A DNA stretch of 64,000 nt, from contig NZ_CP085530.1 in NCBI RefSeq assembly GCF_020616155.1, forward strand, positions 1,425,501 to 1,489,500, in the 5' to 3' direction. A program made the position numbers and the translations under genes. The DNA comes from Vogesella sp. XCS3. GTDB lineage: Bacteria; Pseudomonadota; Gammaproteobacteria; Burkholderiales; Chromobacteriaceae. The notes under the pieces were generated by a model. That model was not told the origin of the DNA and did no database searches. It saw nothing but the letters and a program-made list of their open reading frames with translations. This document shows, one piece after another, positions 45,197 through 54,700 of this stretch (positions within the stretch are counted from its first letter, which is position 1; every line of letters begins with the position of its first letter).

Positions 45197-45802
45197 TCAA
45201 GACTTATTATAAGAAATCAATGCCTCGAAAACTCTAGGCTCAATTCGACTCTTGTACTTATGAGCCAAATCAGATAGAACCTTGTTCTTTTTCGCACCAT
45301 TGACACGAGACAAGGCATAGTTAATTTCCGGAGGAATAAGACAGCAAGTCTCAGCAGAGTACACCTTATATCCACCAGAAAACAAATCTTTATCAACATG
45401 AAAGTCTTCTTCATCACATCCAACTTGAGAATGCCACCATTTGGCGAAATTCTGAAAACAAAGGAACTCATCACTAATCCCAGTCCCCACATAAGACAGA
45501 TTATTTTTATAATTAAAAGCAGTCGCCAAATAAATCCTACTTTTCCATGCCCGATAGCACTTGGCACAATCTTTGGGAGTGTACTCACCATGTCCTACAT
45601 AACCCAACCCGTTAATCACCCGATCAAAAGGCGACTTAAACTTCCTGCTAATTAGCTTGGAATTATCGATCTCCAAATAAACCTTAGAACCAGTTTGAAA
45701 ATCTGCAAAGACAACTATAGATTTATTTTCGTCAACCCACTCAACTACCTCAGCATAATTTTCATATTTATTCTTAAAACATTCACCAATCCAGACAGAC
45801 AT
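45197..45802 (-). CDS. HNH/AP2-type mobile endonuclease-like protein
   Basis: 201 residues. The middle and end resemble the DNA-binding part of phage HNH/AP2 homing-endonuclease-like proteins: KCYRAWKSRIYLA, FQNFAKWWHSQ, FHVDKDLFSGGYKVYSAETC and LIPPEINYALSR. A clear H-N-H metal site is not visible, so it may be a degenerate or DNA-binding relative. It follows the helicase-like gene by only three bases on the same strand and is probably co-transcribed with it. Recognition is from pattern memory only. Confidence 0.5.
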   Translation of the reverse strand: MSVWIGECFKNKYENYAEVVEWVDENKSIVVFADFQTGSKVYLEIDNSKLISRKFKSPFDRVINGLGYVGHGEYTPKDCAKCYRAWKSRIYLATAFNYKNNLSYVGTGISDEFLCFQNFAKWWHSQVGCDEEDFHVDKDLFSGGYKVYSAETCCLIPPEINYALSRVNGAKKNKVLSDLAHKYKSRIEPRVFEALISYNKS

Positions 45803-45805
45803 AAT

Positions 45806-47341
45806 TCAATTCCAATGATTATAAACAGTTGCCCTACTAAAACCAGTCTCCCGCTGCACTTCAGACTTTGAGAAGCCTAAAACCTTCAATCTCTGCACTA
45901 TTATATATGTTTCATCCGCTTTGGAATTCAGACCAACGAGACCAACATTGCCAACCTTAGCATCTGGCGCGTAATTATTTACGAAGTAGTCCATTGTGGG
46001 CTTATCAATAAAGACAAATTCAACAGGAGCGTTAGAGCTTGCGTCCCGCAACTTTGTACGCAAGCAAAACTGATACGCTGCTTCAAAGCTATTGAATACC
46101 TCAATCGCATCAATGATATTTACTGGATCACCCCCGAGAAATTGGCAAACCTCTTTTAGATGTGACTTTACTTCCCCATTGAGTCTTGAAACACCTAGCC
46201 AAATTGCCTTCTGAAAACCATTTCTATATAACTCAATATCATGAAAACCTTGGGTTTCAAGCTCGTGCTCAGAGTACCCATGTACATTAGCGCCTCCAAA
46301 AATATTGAGCCCATGACTAACATAAGCCGCTCTAACGCCAACACCTGAAAATACCCCATCAGCGATAGACTTAAATTTACAATCGAGTGCACCTGACTTA
46401 TTCGCATTAGTAGCGTATATAAAATCACTAGTGAGCAACCGCTTGGACTCCTTACATATATCTTCAAAAATTCCATTTTTTGCGATACTAGACAAACCAG
46501 CTCGTTTTTTTAGAATTGCATGGCACAATATTCTTTTTGAATCATGCCTATTTCTAGCTGCATCTGGCTGTAAGATATCAGGAGCAGACTCCAGCTCCAT
46601 TCCATACCACTCGCATGCAACTCTAGCAAATGGAGAATTTACAACATTTGAAGACATGAGATAGAAGTCTTTACAGAACCTAGCAATTTGCATAATAGGG
46701 CTTGGTGCATAACCATGAATAACAAACCCCCCGCCAGAAACCCGACTTCGTATAAGTGGGCAACCAGCCAGAGCAATCCATATCGCATTCTTCGTATGTT
46801 CATCACCATTCTGATAATCAGAATAGAAGCTCTTTAACCTTTTCCTATCTTGTGGAAACCAGTATCTTTTCTGCTCAAATCGTTCCATTTCGACAGGACG
46901 AAGATAAGCAAGCCAGCGATGATTCTCCACAACTCTGACAGAAACCCTAGCACTCAAAATAGGAGAAGGAACCTCATCAACAAAAATGACATATTCCCCC
47001 AAAATCTCTGAAAACGTGCCATCCAGTAATATACGCTTACCAATCATCTCAAGAGCTTTATGAGTCAAGACAATTACATGCCTTTTGGAAGAGTCTCTAA
47101 TAGCCATAGAAAATAGCTCAGTGACACTTGGTTCACCATCGTGACTTACCAGCCCATAAATATTGGATAATCCAAAGCTCCTGCGGAGAATATTTGCCGT
47201 TTGGTGAACCATCTGCTTTGTTGGCATGGCAAGGATATACTTACCCTCAGTCGGGCTATCAGCAATATTTCGCATGACGTTATATGATTTACCACTACCA
47301 CATACACCAGTAATAAACTTTATTTTTTTCTTTCTACTCAT
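45806..47341 (-). CDS. ATPase/helicase-like protein with C-terminal helix-turn-helix
   Basis: 511 residues. Walker A FITGVCGSGKSYNVMRNI (about 9-26) and an acidic motif YVIFVDEVPSP (about 117-127), with AMPTKQMVHQTANIL and VIVLTHKAL in between, fit a superfamily 2 helicase-like core. The last 25 residues, GFSKSEVQRETGFSRATVYN, form a resolvase-type helix-turn-helix. I do not recognise the exact family. Such fusions suggest a replication or mobilisation protein of the element. A perfect inverted repeat lies about 52-88 bases upstream of its start, a plausible binding site. Confidence 0.6.
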   Translation of the reverse strand: MSRKKKIKFITGVCGSGKSYNVMRNIADSPTEGKYILAMPTKQMVHQTANILRRSFGLSNIYGLVSHDGEPSVTELFSMAIRDSSKRHVIVLTHKALEMIGKRILLDGTFSEILGEYVIFVDEVPSPILSARVSVRVVENHRWLAYLRPVEMERFEQKRYWFPQDRKRLKSFYSDYQNGDEHTKNAIWIALAGCPLIRSRVSGGGFVIHGYAPSPIMQIARFCKDFYLMSSNVVNSPFARVACEWYGMELESAPDILQPDAARNRHDSKRILCHAILKKRAGLSSIAKNGIFEDICKESKRLLTSDFIYATNANKSGALDCKFKSIADGVFSGVGVRAAYVSHGLNIFGGANVHGYSEHELETQGFHDIELYRNGFQKAIWLGVSRLNGEVKSHLKEVCQFLGGDPVNIIDAIEVFNSFEAAYQFCLRTKLRDASSNAPVEFVFIDKPTMDYFVNNYAPDAKVGNVGLVGLNSKADETYIIVQRLKVLGFSKSEVQRETGFSRATVYNHWN

Positions 47342-47392
47342 ATACCTTACGTATCTTACTCGAAGCCTAGACCCAACAGGGTTAGTGTCTAA

Positions 47393-47429
47393 TTTTGTCT
47401 AAAAGGCTTATAGAGAAATTTAGACAAAA
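47393..47429. repeat. Perfect inverted repeat upstream of helicase-HTH gene
   Basis: TTTTGTCTAAA (47393-47403) and TTTAGACAAAA (47419-47429) with a 15-base spacer. A third TGTCTAA word starts at 47386. It suits an operator or replication-initiator site. Confidence 0.7.
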
Positions 47430-47516
47430 CTATAGCCATGCAAAAGCACTATAGGTTTATTGCCAATGCAATCTAGAGCTCAAATTGGATAACAACGCCC
47501 TCCGCAGGAGTCGCCT

Positions 47517-47535
47517 CGCCCGGCGAATTCGGGCG
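47517..47535. repeat. Short GC-rich hairpin in AT-rich island
   Basis: CGCCCG and CGGGCG with a seven-base loop, conspicuous in an AT-rich context. Possible terminator or structured RNA element. Confidence 0.4.
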
Positions 47536-47929
47536 TAAATAACTACTACATAAAATCTTCCCACTCCTCATCGAGGCTAATCAGAGGAGCGCACCAATTT
47601 CAAAGAAAACCTATGCGAGGTCAGTGAGGACCGCATCATAGTTCCATCATCAAAAATTTGGCAATAAAAATTTCCAGCAAATTTATTTAACAGGTATCAA
47701 ATATGTTTTGTTAAATAAAACTCCTCTCTAATTCTAAACATAGGTGTAAATTAAATATCGCCATCATTGTCATATTTTGATGAAAAATTAATCGCAATAT
47801 CACAAAAAGCTATAGGTTGGAAAGGAAACGTTGCGATCTGGAATATTGAATTGAATTGATTTTTTTTAAGGGAAGAGGATTTTTGAACAGAAAAGTCCCA
47901 GATTTGATGCTGGATTCCCAAGGTGGGTT

Positions 47930-47968
47930 AGCGGTGCAGACTATTGGAAGTCACCGCTGAGCGGTGCA
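47930..47968. repeat. AGCGGTGCA direct repeats with internal palindrome
   Basis: AGCGGTGCA at 47930-47938 and 47960-47968; the second is joined to CACCGCT at 47952-47958, making a stem of seven-base arms around one base. It could be an iteron or recombination site near the serine recombinase gene. Confidence 0.5.
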
Positions 47969-48200
47969 TAGTGAGGGCTTTGGAAGGGAGAATGACATGC
48001 CGAACAACAGAAAATGCATATAAAATATCTGATATGCAATTACGATAGCATGATCTAAAGAGGGCCTAGGGTGGATATCCTAGGTGTCAGTTGTAAACTT
48101 TGGGGAAAGCGCTATGTATTTCTTTTGTTGCTTAGCAAGAAGGATGTATGCTATCCAGAGCAAATCACAATTTCGAAATATCAATAGGCAAGGTGATATC

Positions 48201-48869
48201 TCACAGGCTTAACTTTGCTAGGATGCGCTGTACTTGGAGTAGAGACCATACTCCTCCCTTGGCTGCTTTTATTCCCAATAGATTAAGCTCTTGGACCATA
48301 GCTCGTTGTGATAGGTGCCTAGCCTTCATCCCCACAAAAACACCTCTGAGTCTCTCTGAAAACTCTTTAGATGCTTTTTGACGATCTTCTATGTTTGGTT
48401 TCAGGTTCTGTGAACCTGCCTTACCAAGTTGAACGCCTCGTGCTTTAGCTGCTGCCAACGCGGCTTTCGTACGTACACTAATTTGATCACGCTCCCATTC
48501 TGACATCACTGCATGCATCTGGATCATTACTTTGTTAGCCTGTGGCATATCAGCAGCAACGAACTCAACACCGGTTTCTAGCAATCCCGAAACAAAATGA
48601 ACATTCCTGGCCAATCGATCAAGCTTAGCTATGACTAGTGTTGCCCCATGCTTTTTGCACTCCCCAAGGGCCGCTTTTAGCTGGGGGCGTTTATCGATAG
48701 CATTTGCGCCTTTAGCAGTTTCTATCTCTTGAAATTCATCTATCAGCTCCCATGCGCCATTAGCTAAGAAACTGGCTACCGCCTGTCTTTGCGCCTCAAG
48801 TCCAAGACCACTAAGTCCCTGCTTCGTAGTGCTCACTCTGTAGTAAGCCACACACTTTCCGACCTTCAT
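48201..48869 (-). CDS. Serine recombinase (resolvase/invertase family)
   Basis: A 222-residue small serine recombinase. The catalytic Ser is in VAYYRVSTTKQGLSGLGL, and conserved Arg residues are in AKLDRLARN and SEWERDQISVRTKAAL. The C-terminal part has a helix-turn-helix-like segment (RHLSQRAMVQELNLLGI). It is intact. The element therefore carries both a tyrosine and a serine recombinase; the latter may resolve multimers or invert DNA. Confidence 0.9.
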   Translation of the reverse strand: MKVGKCVAYYRVSTTKQGLSGLGLEAQRQAVASFLANGAWELIDEFQEIETAKGANAIDKRPQLKAALGECKKHGATLVIAKLDRLARNVHFVSGLLETGVEFVAADMPQANKVMIQMHAVMSEWERDQISVRTKAALAAAKARGVQLGKAGSQNLKPNIEDRQKASKEFSERLRGVFVGMKARHLSQRAMVQELNLLGIKAAKGGVWSLLQVQRILAKLSL

Positions 48870-48956
48870 ATCGCCTCCGACTACAATATAAAACGTTCAT
48901 TTAATATGTAGTCATATTAGTCAACAAGAGCAGGAATGTAAATGTCTACGGGTAAA

Positions 48957-48986
48957 TAAAAAAAACGACCTCCAAAATGAAGGTCG
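48957..48986 (-). terminator. Intrinsic terminator of the three-gene island operon
   Basis: CGACCT and AGGTCG arms (48965-48970, 48980-48985); on the minus strand a T-rich run follows (A-run 48957-48964 on plus). It lies just after the nuclease-like gene. Confidence 0.75.
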
Positions 48987-49003
48987 CTTCACAAAATACG
49001 GAG

Positions 49004-49606
49004 TCAGCTGCTTAACCATTCAACGTTTACTGAAAAATGCCTGACTAATATTTTCGAACCACTAGAGTGGGGATGCGTACTGGAAAATGAAAAATCTGTG
49101 ATAGGCTCACATTTACAACAATAGGTTTTTGGCAATAACGAAAGATGCTCAAACCACTTTTTCATCTTAGTCACAATCCCCTGCTCTTTAAAATAGACCA
49201 AAAAACCAAGATATATTTGACGGCCTGTAGCATACCTATCTAATAGTTGATCCATTCCACTTTGAAGGTATGCAACACCATCCCAAATCTTTGCCTCACC
49301 ATACCATTTCATGGCACTGCGTTGTTTAGGTTGAACGAGCATATCAACATGACCGCCTTGCGTTGGATCTTTCATAGCCACATAACCGCTTCTTTGTAAG
49401 CAAGAAACAATCTCTATCGATAACCTGTCTTCTCCATCTTCCGATCGTTCTTTTTTACCAGCCTCCAAGCTAACGATTATTTCATCAAGCTCTTTATAAA
49501 GCCTAGTGATAAAAACTTCCTCTGTTTCAGGGGCTATTATTTCCATAGTGCGTATCAGATCTACCGCTCCATACAGCGAGAGAAAATCTTCAAGGTCATG
49601 TCGCAT
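49004..49606 (-). CDS. Predicted PD-(D/E)XK nuclease-like protein
   Basis: 200 residues. The sequence GGHVDMLVQPKQRSAMKWYG followed by EAKIWDG (about residues 86-110) has the D...ExK spacing of restriction-enzyme-fold nucleases, and LQSGMDQLLDRYATGRQIYL is like the helix after the active site in that fold. The ATG at 49606 has AAGG about eight bases upstream and is preferred to an in-frame start 13 codons earlier. It overlaps the preceding gene by 11 bases and is last in a three-gene operon. The family was not recognised; nuclease assignment is by motif only. Confidence 0.5.
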   Translation of the reverse strand: MRHDLEDFLSLYGAVDLIRTMEIIAPETEEVFITRLYKELDEIIVSLEAGKKERSEDGEDRLSIEIVSCLQRSGYVAMKDPTQGGHVDMLVQPKQRSAMKWYGEAKIWDGVAYLQSGMDQLLDRYATGRQIYLGFLVYFKEQGIVTKMKKWFEHLSLLPKTYCCKCEPITDFSFSSTHPHSSGSKILVRHFSVNVEWLSS

Positions 49607-50033
49607 TAGAATTACCTTGCAGATTACAAAGCAGCTGAAAGTCATCCTTGGACAATAAATACGGAAAAATCATGCTTGCTGCTGCTTTGGGTGAGTAGAC
49701 TCTGGAGCCAAAATATAGATCAACCCCATTAATAACAGACTCTATATCAGAGTGACTAACATCGAAGCAATCATCATCATCGATTAGATGAAATTTTAAA
49801 TCAAACAAGTTATTTTCAACGCAAAGAAAATCTATAATAATTTTCCAGAACTTTTTCTTATCAACACCAGCCGAAGCCATGACCGCTTCCAACTCGTACG
49901 CAGGAATATACAGTGGCTTGCAGCCAAGATATTTCAGACAGAGTGCAAAAAGGACCTCAATCTGTGGGCGACGATGCCCATAGTTTTTTGTGAGCGTTTC
50001 CCACAAAAGAGGGTTGTCTTGTTGACTAGACAT
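49596..50033 (-). CDS. Hypothetical protein, middle gene of the island operon
   Basis: 145 residues, unrecognised. Mostly helical by composition, acidic in the middle (HLIDDDDCFDVSHSDIESV) and without signal peptide or membrane helix. It overlaps both neighbours (8 and 11 bases), so it is translationally coupled to them. The coupling suggests a complex or a toxin/effector partner; nothing in the sequence proves this. Confidence 0.65.
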   Translation of the reverse strand: MSSQQDNPLLWETLTKNYGHRRPQIEVLFALCLKYLGCKPLYIPAYELEAVMASAGVDKKKFWKIIIDFLCVENNLFDLKFHLIDDDDCFDVSHSDIESVINGVDLYFGSRVYSPKAAASMIFPYLLSKDDFQLLCNLQGNSNAT

Positions 50034-51033
50034 ATAAAGCTATTCTGTGTAGCGCGAATGCAAGTTCATTAAACGAACCCTGGGAGCTTAAAACAGCACA
50101 ATGCATACCCCCTTGCCGGTGAAGTTGCTTACGAGTGCCTAGGATCTCAAATTCTACTTGACTGACAGTTTTAGTAGCTGCGCTGGGCAACCATGTCACT
50201 CCAATCTTAAAGGGACGAATTCCACCTCCAATAGCAGCCTTACCTTGTATATGGTAACCTTCATTTCTTAGATCAAGCTGACCAGGTTTTAGTTTTTCAT
50301 CTCGAACCACACCAGTATTACATTCAAACTCCAGCCTATGAATAACCCCTTCATTTGGCTGCTGATAAATACCCTCGATAGCCGGATAAAAATCTATCAT
50401 GCTTAATTTAGAAAAAGATGGGCAAACACCCCTGAGCTCAGTAATAAATGACGCCTGCAACTCATAGACGCTTTCTTCAAAAGTATACTTTTTATTATCA
50501 ATAATAACATACAAAATGTCATTATGACTATCGTAAATGACACTATCAAAAACGGTAACTCTAACATTGGTTTTAATTCTAACAACAGAATCAGGAGTCC
50601 ACAATTTCCTCTTTGTTTCAGGAATCAAGTCATTCCCAGAAAGTACATGTGTTTCGCCAGCCATTCTCGTACGGCAAAATGTATATGAATAAAATCTACC
50701 GTCATTTCTCTTATCAATTAAAGCATAGTTCTCGCTACCAAAACTTAGCGCAGTTTCAATAGACATACTTGAAACTTTTAGACCTTCAAGCTCAGCAATA
50801 AGATGCTCATTTGCATCAAAAGCGAAGATGGATTTATTGCCGAAACAAACAACATCCCGCAGCAGATCTAAGAAGAACACCTGCTCATTGCTATTTTTCG
50901 CAAAAATTTCATCCCATGACCTAGCTACAGGCTTTTTATGCGCCTTTAAAAAATCACATAGCAAAGAATGGGAGATGTGCTTTCTTACCAACTCAGCTAA
51001 ATTTTGAGGAATTGAATTTGTTCTAGCATTCAC
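50026..51033 (-). CDS. Hypothetical protein, first gene of the island operon
   Basis: 335 residues, unrecognised. No signal peptide or transmembrane helix; the C-terminal half is rich in beta-type segments (VRVTVFDSVIYDSHNDILYV). No nucleotide-binding motif is visible. The ATG at 51033 has a GGAG ribosome site. It is the leader of the tightly packed operon next to the right end of the island, where elements often carry cargo such as defence genes. Confidence 0.65.
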   Translation of the reverse strand: MNARTNSIPQNLAELVRKHISHSLLCDFLKAHKKPVARSWDEIFAKNSNEQVFFLDLLRDVVCFGNKSIFAFDANEHLIAELEGLKVSSMSIETALSFGSENYALIDKRNDGRFYSYTFCRTRMAGETHVLSGNDLIPETKRKLWTPDSVVRIKTNVRVTVFDSVIYDSHNDILYVIIDNKKYTFEESVYELQASFITELRGVCPSFSKLSMIDFYPAIEGIYQQPNEGVIHRLEFECNTGVVRDEKLKPGQLDLRNEGYHIQGKAAIGGGIRPFKIGVTWLPSAATKTVSQVEFEILGTRKQLHRQGGMHCAVLSSQGSFNELAFALHRIALYV

Positions 51034-51247
51034 GGCAGAGCTCCAGCAATTGATGTATTAGGTGCGATTAACATTTCTTATCATGGTGACAAGCACCTTC
51101 AGGCACACCCAATGAATGCCCTCATCATACCAAAGCCTTTGATCTTGTTGCCATGTTTAAGTGCTAGAATCCCCCAGTAGGATCCCAAATTTTGACCAAC
51201 ACAGAGCTGGACAAGCGTATACAAAAGTTCTTTTTGCACCCATAGCA

Positions 51248-51578
51248 CATCGTGAACATGTTCCCGCACACCGGCCACGTGGAGTCCATCGCCTGGTTCG
51301 AAAAAACCAGCCCGTGCATGACCCACGCCGAAGTAGCAGAAATGGAAGCACGCGAAGAAGCCGAGCGCGATGCCGCCCGTGCCATCGCCATTGCCGCCCG
51401 CGAAGTGCGTGAAACCCAGCTGGCCGAGCTGCGTGCCATCGAAAAAGCCGAAAAGCAGGCTGCCAAAGCCGCCCGCACCGCCGAGTTCCAGGCCCGCACT
51501 GCGGCCAACGCTGAAAAGCGCGCCGCTTTCGAAGCACGCCAGGCTGGTGGTGACACCGCTAGCGAGCAGGCGGAGTAA
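51248..51578 (+). pseudogene. Displaced 3' end of rlmD
   Basis: An in-frame remnant encoding the last 109 or so residues of RlmD ([20 protein letters not shown] to the same GSEQAE-type end, here ASEQAE). It lacks a start and the enzyme core. It is followed by an intrinsic terminator, which suggests it is the original chromosomal gene end, cut off by integration. Confidence 0.88.
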
Positions 51579-51596
51579 GCACCAAGGCGGCAGCTA
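51248..51596 (+). repeat. Right direct repeat of the rlmD island (attR side)
   Basis: Pairs with 43452-43800 at a constant offset of 7796 bases. It carries the displaced end of rlmD. Confidence 0.9.
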
Positions 51597-51616
51597 AACG
51601 CTGAAGCCAAATACTG

Positions 51617-51654
51617 AGGACAGCACCGGTTTACCCCGGTGGCTGTCCTTTTTT
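51617..51654 (+). terminator. Original rlmD terminator
   Basis: AGGACAGC-ACCGG pairs with CCGGT-G-GCTGTCCT with a small bulge, then six T. It now lies beyond the island, 7.8 kb from the active rlmD copy. Confidence 0.8.
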
Positions 51655-51751
51655 GTTGGCTGCTTCAGCTCATCACTGACAGGTCTCTTGCCTGATTGGG
51701 CAAGGGTTTGCGGGGGAAGAATTACCCAATCATTCCCCAAACCCTTTAAAA

Positions 51752-51762
51752 GGTTGGCCGCA
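51752..51762 (-). repeat. TGCGGCCAACC motif, intergenic copy
   Basis: The extended form AAAGGTTGGCCGCA on the plus strand, between the rlmD terminator and the end of the first pilY1 gene. Confidence 0.85.
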
Positions 51763-51789
51763 TGGGCAAAGCGCTGCCGGCCATACTGC

Positions 51790-54700
51790 TTACGGGGTAA
51801 TGATCTCGCGCCAGCTGACCCGGCTTACCACCCGGTTCAGCACCTCATCCAGCTCCCCGCCAGTGCCACCTGAGGTCAGAGACAAGCCCAACGATACACG
51901 GCTGCCGGTTCTGATACGCGCCCTGCCTAGCGAACCGGCGGTACGCTTGCCCACAATGCGGCTGGCATTCGTCTGACTGCCGAGTGCACTTTTAACCAGC
52001 GGGTCATCAAAGCGCGGCTTGGCAAACACACCACCGGTACGATAGTTCAACCGCAGCAAGTAACCGCTGTCTTTACCGACCTCGCAGGCATTGGTGGCTG
52101 GCGCCGCAGGAATATAGGTTTGTACTTCCAGCCGCTTTTTGTAGTAGTCCAGCGCACCCACCACCCGCTCGCCAGAGGTAGGCAGGTCGATGTACCAACC
52201 CAACCAGTAGCTGCCCGCGGCATCGCGCTCGGCTTGCGGTTTGTCAAACGCCGGAAACGGATAGAGCTTATCGGTGCTACCGTCCGGGCGCAGAGTTTTG
52301 ACAGCCGTACGGGCACGGCCGTTTTCATCACATGGCGAGCTGGCAATGGTGGCGGGCGGGTAAGCCAGCTTGTTATCCGAGCCTTGCCGATAGGTACCGG
52401 CCTCTGCACCAGTCAGGGTGATATCGGTCAGATACTGCGCCAGCAGCTCTTTGCGCTGGCAAATGCGGCCACCGTAGTCCCACAGCCCGTAAATGGATTG
52501 CTGGCTATCCTCGCCCTGGCAGCTGCCACCCAGCTTGTCGCAGTTGTCCAGATAGCGGCCGGTACCCACATACACCATCAAGCCCGGGCGGCTAGCTGTC
52601 GCAGTCGTCTGGGGGTAGTCCGGATGGGGTGCAACAACCGGGGCCGACATGATGGGCTGGACTTGGCCATTCGGGCCCAAGGCACGATACAGCAGCACCG
52701 GGCTGGTCTTGCCCCAGTCAGCCGGTTCTTTGGCAGACAAGTCAAACTTCCACACGTTGCCCAGCAAATCGCCTGCGTAAACCAGGTCTATCGTGCCGTT
52801 ATTGTCCAGATCATAAGTGGCAATATCGGAAAGGCCATTACCACTGCCGGCGGCTGCCTGCAGACGCCAGTAGTTGCTGCCTTCGCCCCAGCTACTGATG
52901 CCACTCTTTACCGGCAAGATGAATAATGAAGCACTGCCCTGCTTGCTGTTGTAGCCATTGGGGGCCAACACATAGTCTTGGCCATCGTTCAGGCGGACTA
53001 TTTGCGGTGTCAGGCCATGCTGCTTGCCCATGTGTTCGCTGTGCTGGCTGCCAAACTCCCAGCGCACCAGTTTTCTGGCGGTACTCAGATCTTCGGTCAC
53101 CTGTGCTGGCTGGGTGATATCCAGCAGGAACATCGCCTCGCCACCCCGCCCCAGCGTGCCGGCCAGATAGGTGGCTACCGTCTTGTCTGTCTGGTTCACC
53201 GCCTCTGCCACGGATAGCGCACCATCAACGTAGTAGCTGTGCTGGTCTTTGTAGTTTTGCTGCGAAAGATTCTTCAAACGGGGCAGCAAGAGTGAGGGAA
53301 TATAGGCAAAACGCTCTTCCCCCGTACTGGCATCAAAGGCATGCAGCATGCCGTCGTTTGCGCCCACATAGACCATGGCCGGCCGGTCTTGTGCTGCCTT
53401 GATCTTGTCGGATGGTGCGCCCACGTACACGGGTGCCGACCCGATGATATCCCCCAGCAGTGTGGTTCGTTGGCGATAGCCACTATTGCCTTCGAGGTCA
53501 CCACTCCCCCGCAGATAGTCCACCAGGCTGGTATCCAGGTTGCTCGTCAGGCCGGCGAGTTTGAGGTGATCCCAGGTAAACGGACGTGCCAGGCTACCCG
53601 TACCGCCACCGCCCATCAGAATGACACGGCCCTTGCCTTTGCTTAGCTTGTCTGCAGCATTCCATTGCTGTGCCCCAACGGTAACAGAGCTACCCGTCTT
53701 GGTTAGCTTGAAGGCGCGCAAACTGCCTGTCCAGTTATCTGAATCAAAACCCGCCTGAAAATACAGCGCACCATCACTATAGACTTGCTGACTCATGCCA
53801 CCGGCTGCCTGCGAGCCGGACATCTGGGTGATCTCGTTCAGTGCATCCAGCAATCCTTTGCGGAATTCGTCCGGGTTGGCCGCTGCGACAAACCTACCGC
53901 GAGTATTGACTGCGGCATGCAGCAGATCATCGATTTTGTTGATCTCTGCCGAATTAGGGGCTGGCCAGCTTTTGCTGCCTGCGGCCAACAAGGGGAGATC
54001 CGCCACCGGATCCAGCGTGCCTTTCAAGCCCAAAGACAAGCTGAAGGTCGTCATATGCTGCCAGGTTGCCGGGTTTTGCGTGGTTGGCCGCACGTTATTG
54101 GGCTGCGACGTTTTCAGGTCGTTCTTCCAGTATTTCATTGCCACATCTGCCAGCGTATTGCTGTGGGCATCAGGGTATGGCGCATCACTGAAATTATCGG
54201 TGTTACCGACATTGATGCTCTCGTCACTCCAGTAGCCATCCGTAGTCAGAATGGAAAACGCCCGTCGGCAGCTGACCCCGTCATTCCAGTAGTTATTCTT
54301 GAAATTTTCTCCAGACCACTGCAGTGCCGAGCGTAGCGGCGTACCCTGCTGATAAAGCTGTAAATTCAGCAAGCTATCAAAAAAATCTGTACGGTTTTGC
54401 CCGGTAAACCCACCGCTTGTTGGCACAGGAAGGTAAGAATTCCCATCCCGATTAATTGTGACAAAGCCTACACGGTACTCGGACCCCAGTTCGGAAAATG
54501 CCAAGGCGGTGCTGGCCTTGGCCGCCAGAATGCGCGAGCGGTAATACTGGAACCAGATGGCAAAATTGCGTGCTTCATCCGCAACGCTACGCCCCCAGGG
54601 AAACTGGTCGATTTCTTTCCCTACATCATCCTGCTGGCTATTCACCTGTGCCAGGTCGGTACGGTAGGCTTTGCTGCCCTGAATCTGGTAGCGGATATAG

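Larger units (their letters stand above)
47342..48200. other. AT-rich non-coding region of the island
   Basis: 859 bases without a plausible gene between two minus-strand island genes. It contains several short repeats (listed separately), a stem CTCCTC/GAGGAG around 47567-47586, two CCTAGG palindromes about 48067-48086, and long A/T runs. It could be a replication or transfer origin, or host a small RNA; nothing decisive is visible. Confidence 0.5.

Noticed and set aside
48148..48381. Small plus-strand frame at the serine recombinase gene
   Set aside because: Lies opposite the well-supported recombinase and has no features of its own.
51688..51873. Small plus-strand frame between the rlmD remnant and pilY1
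   Set aside because: Runs into the antisense of the pilY1 end and lacks a ribosome site.
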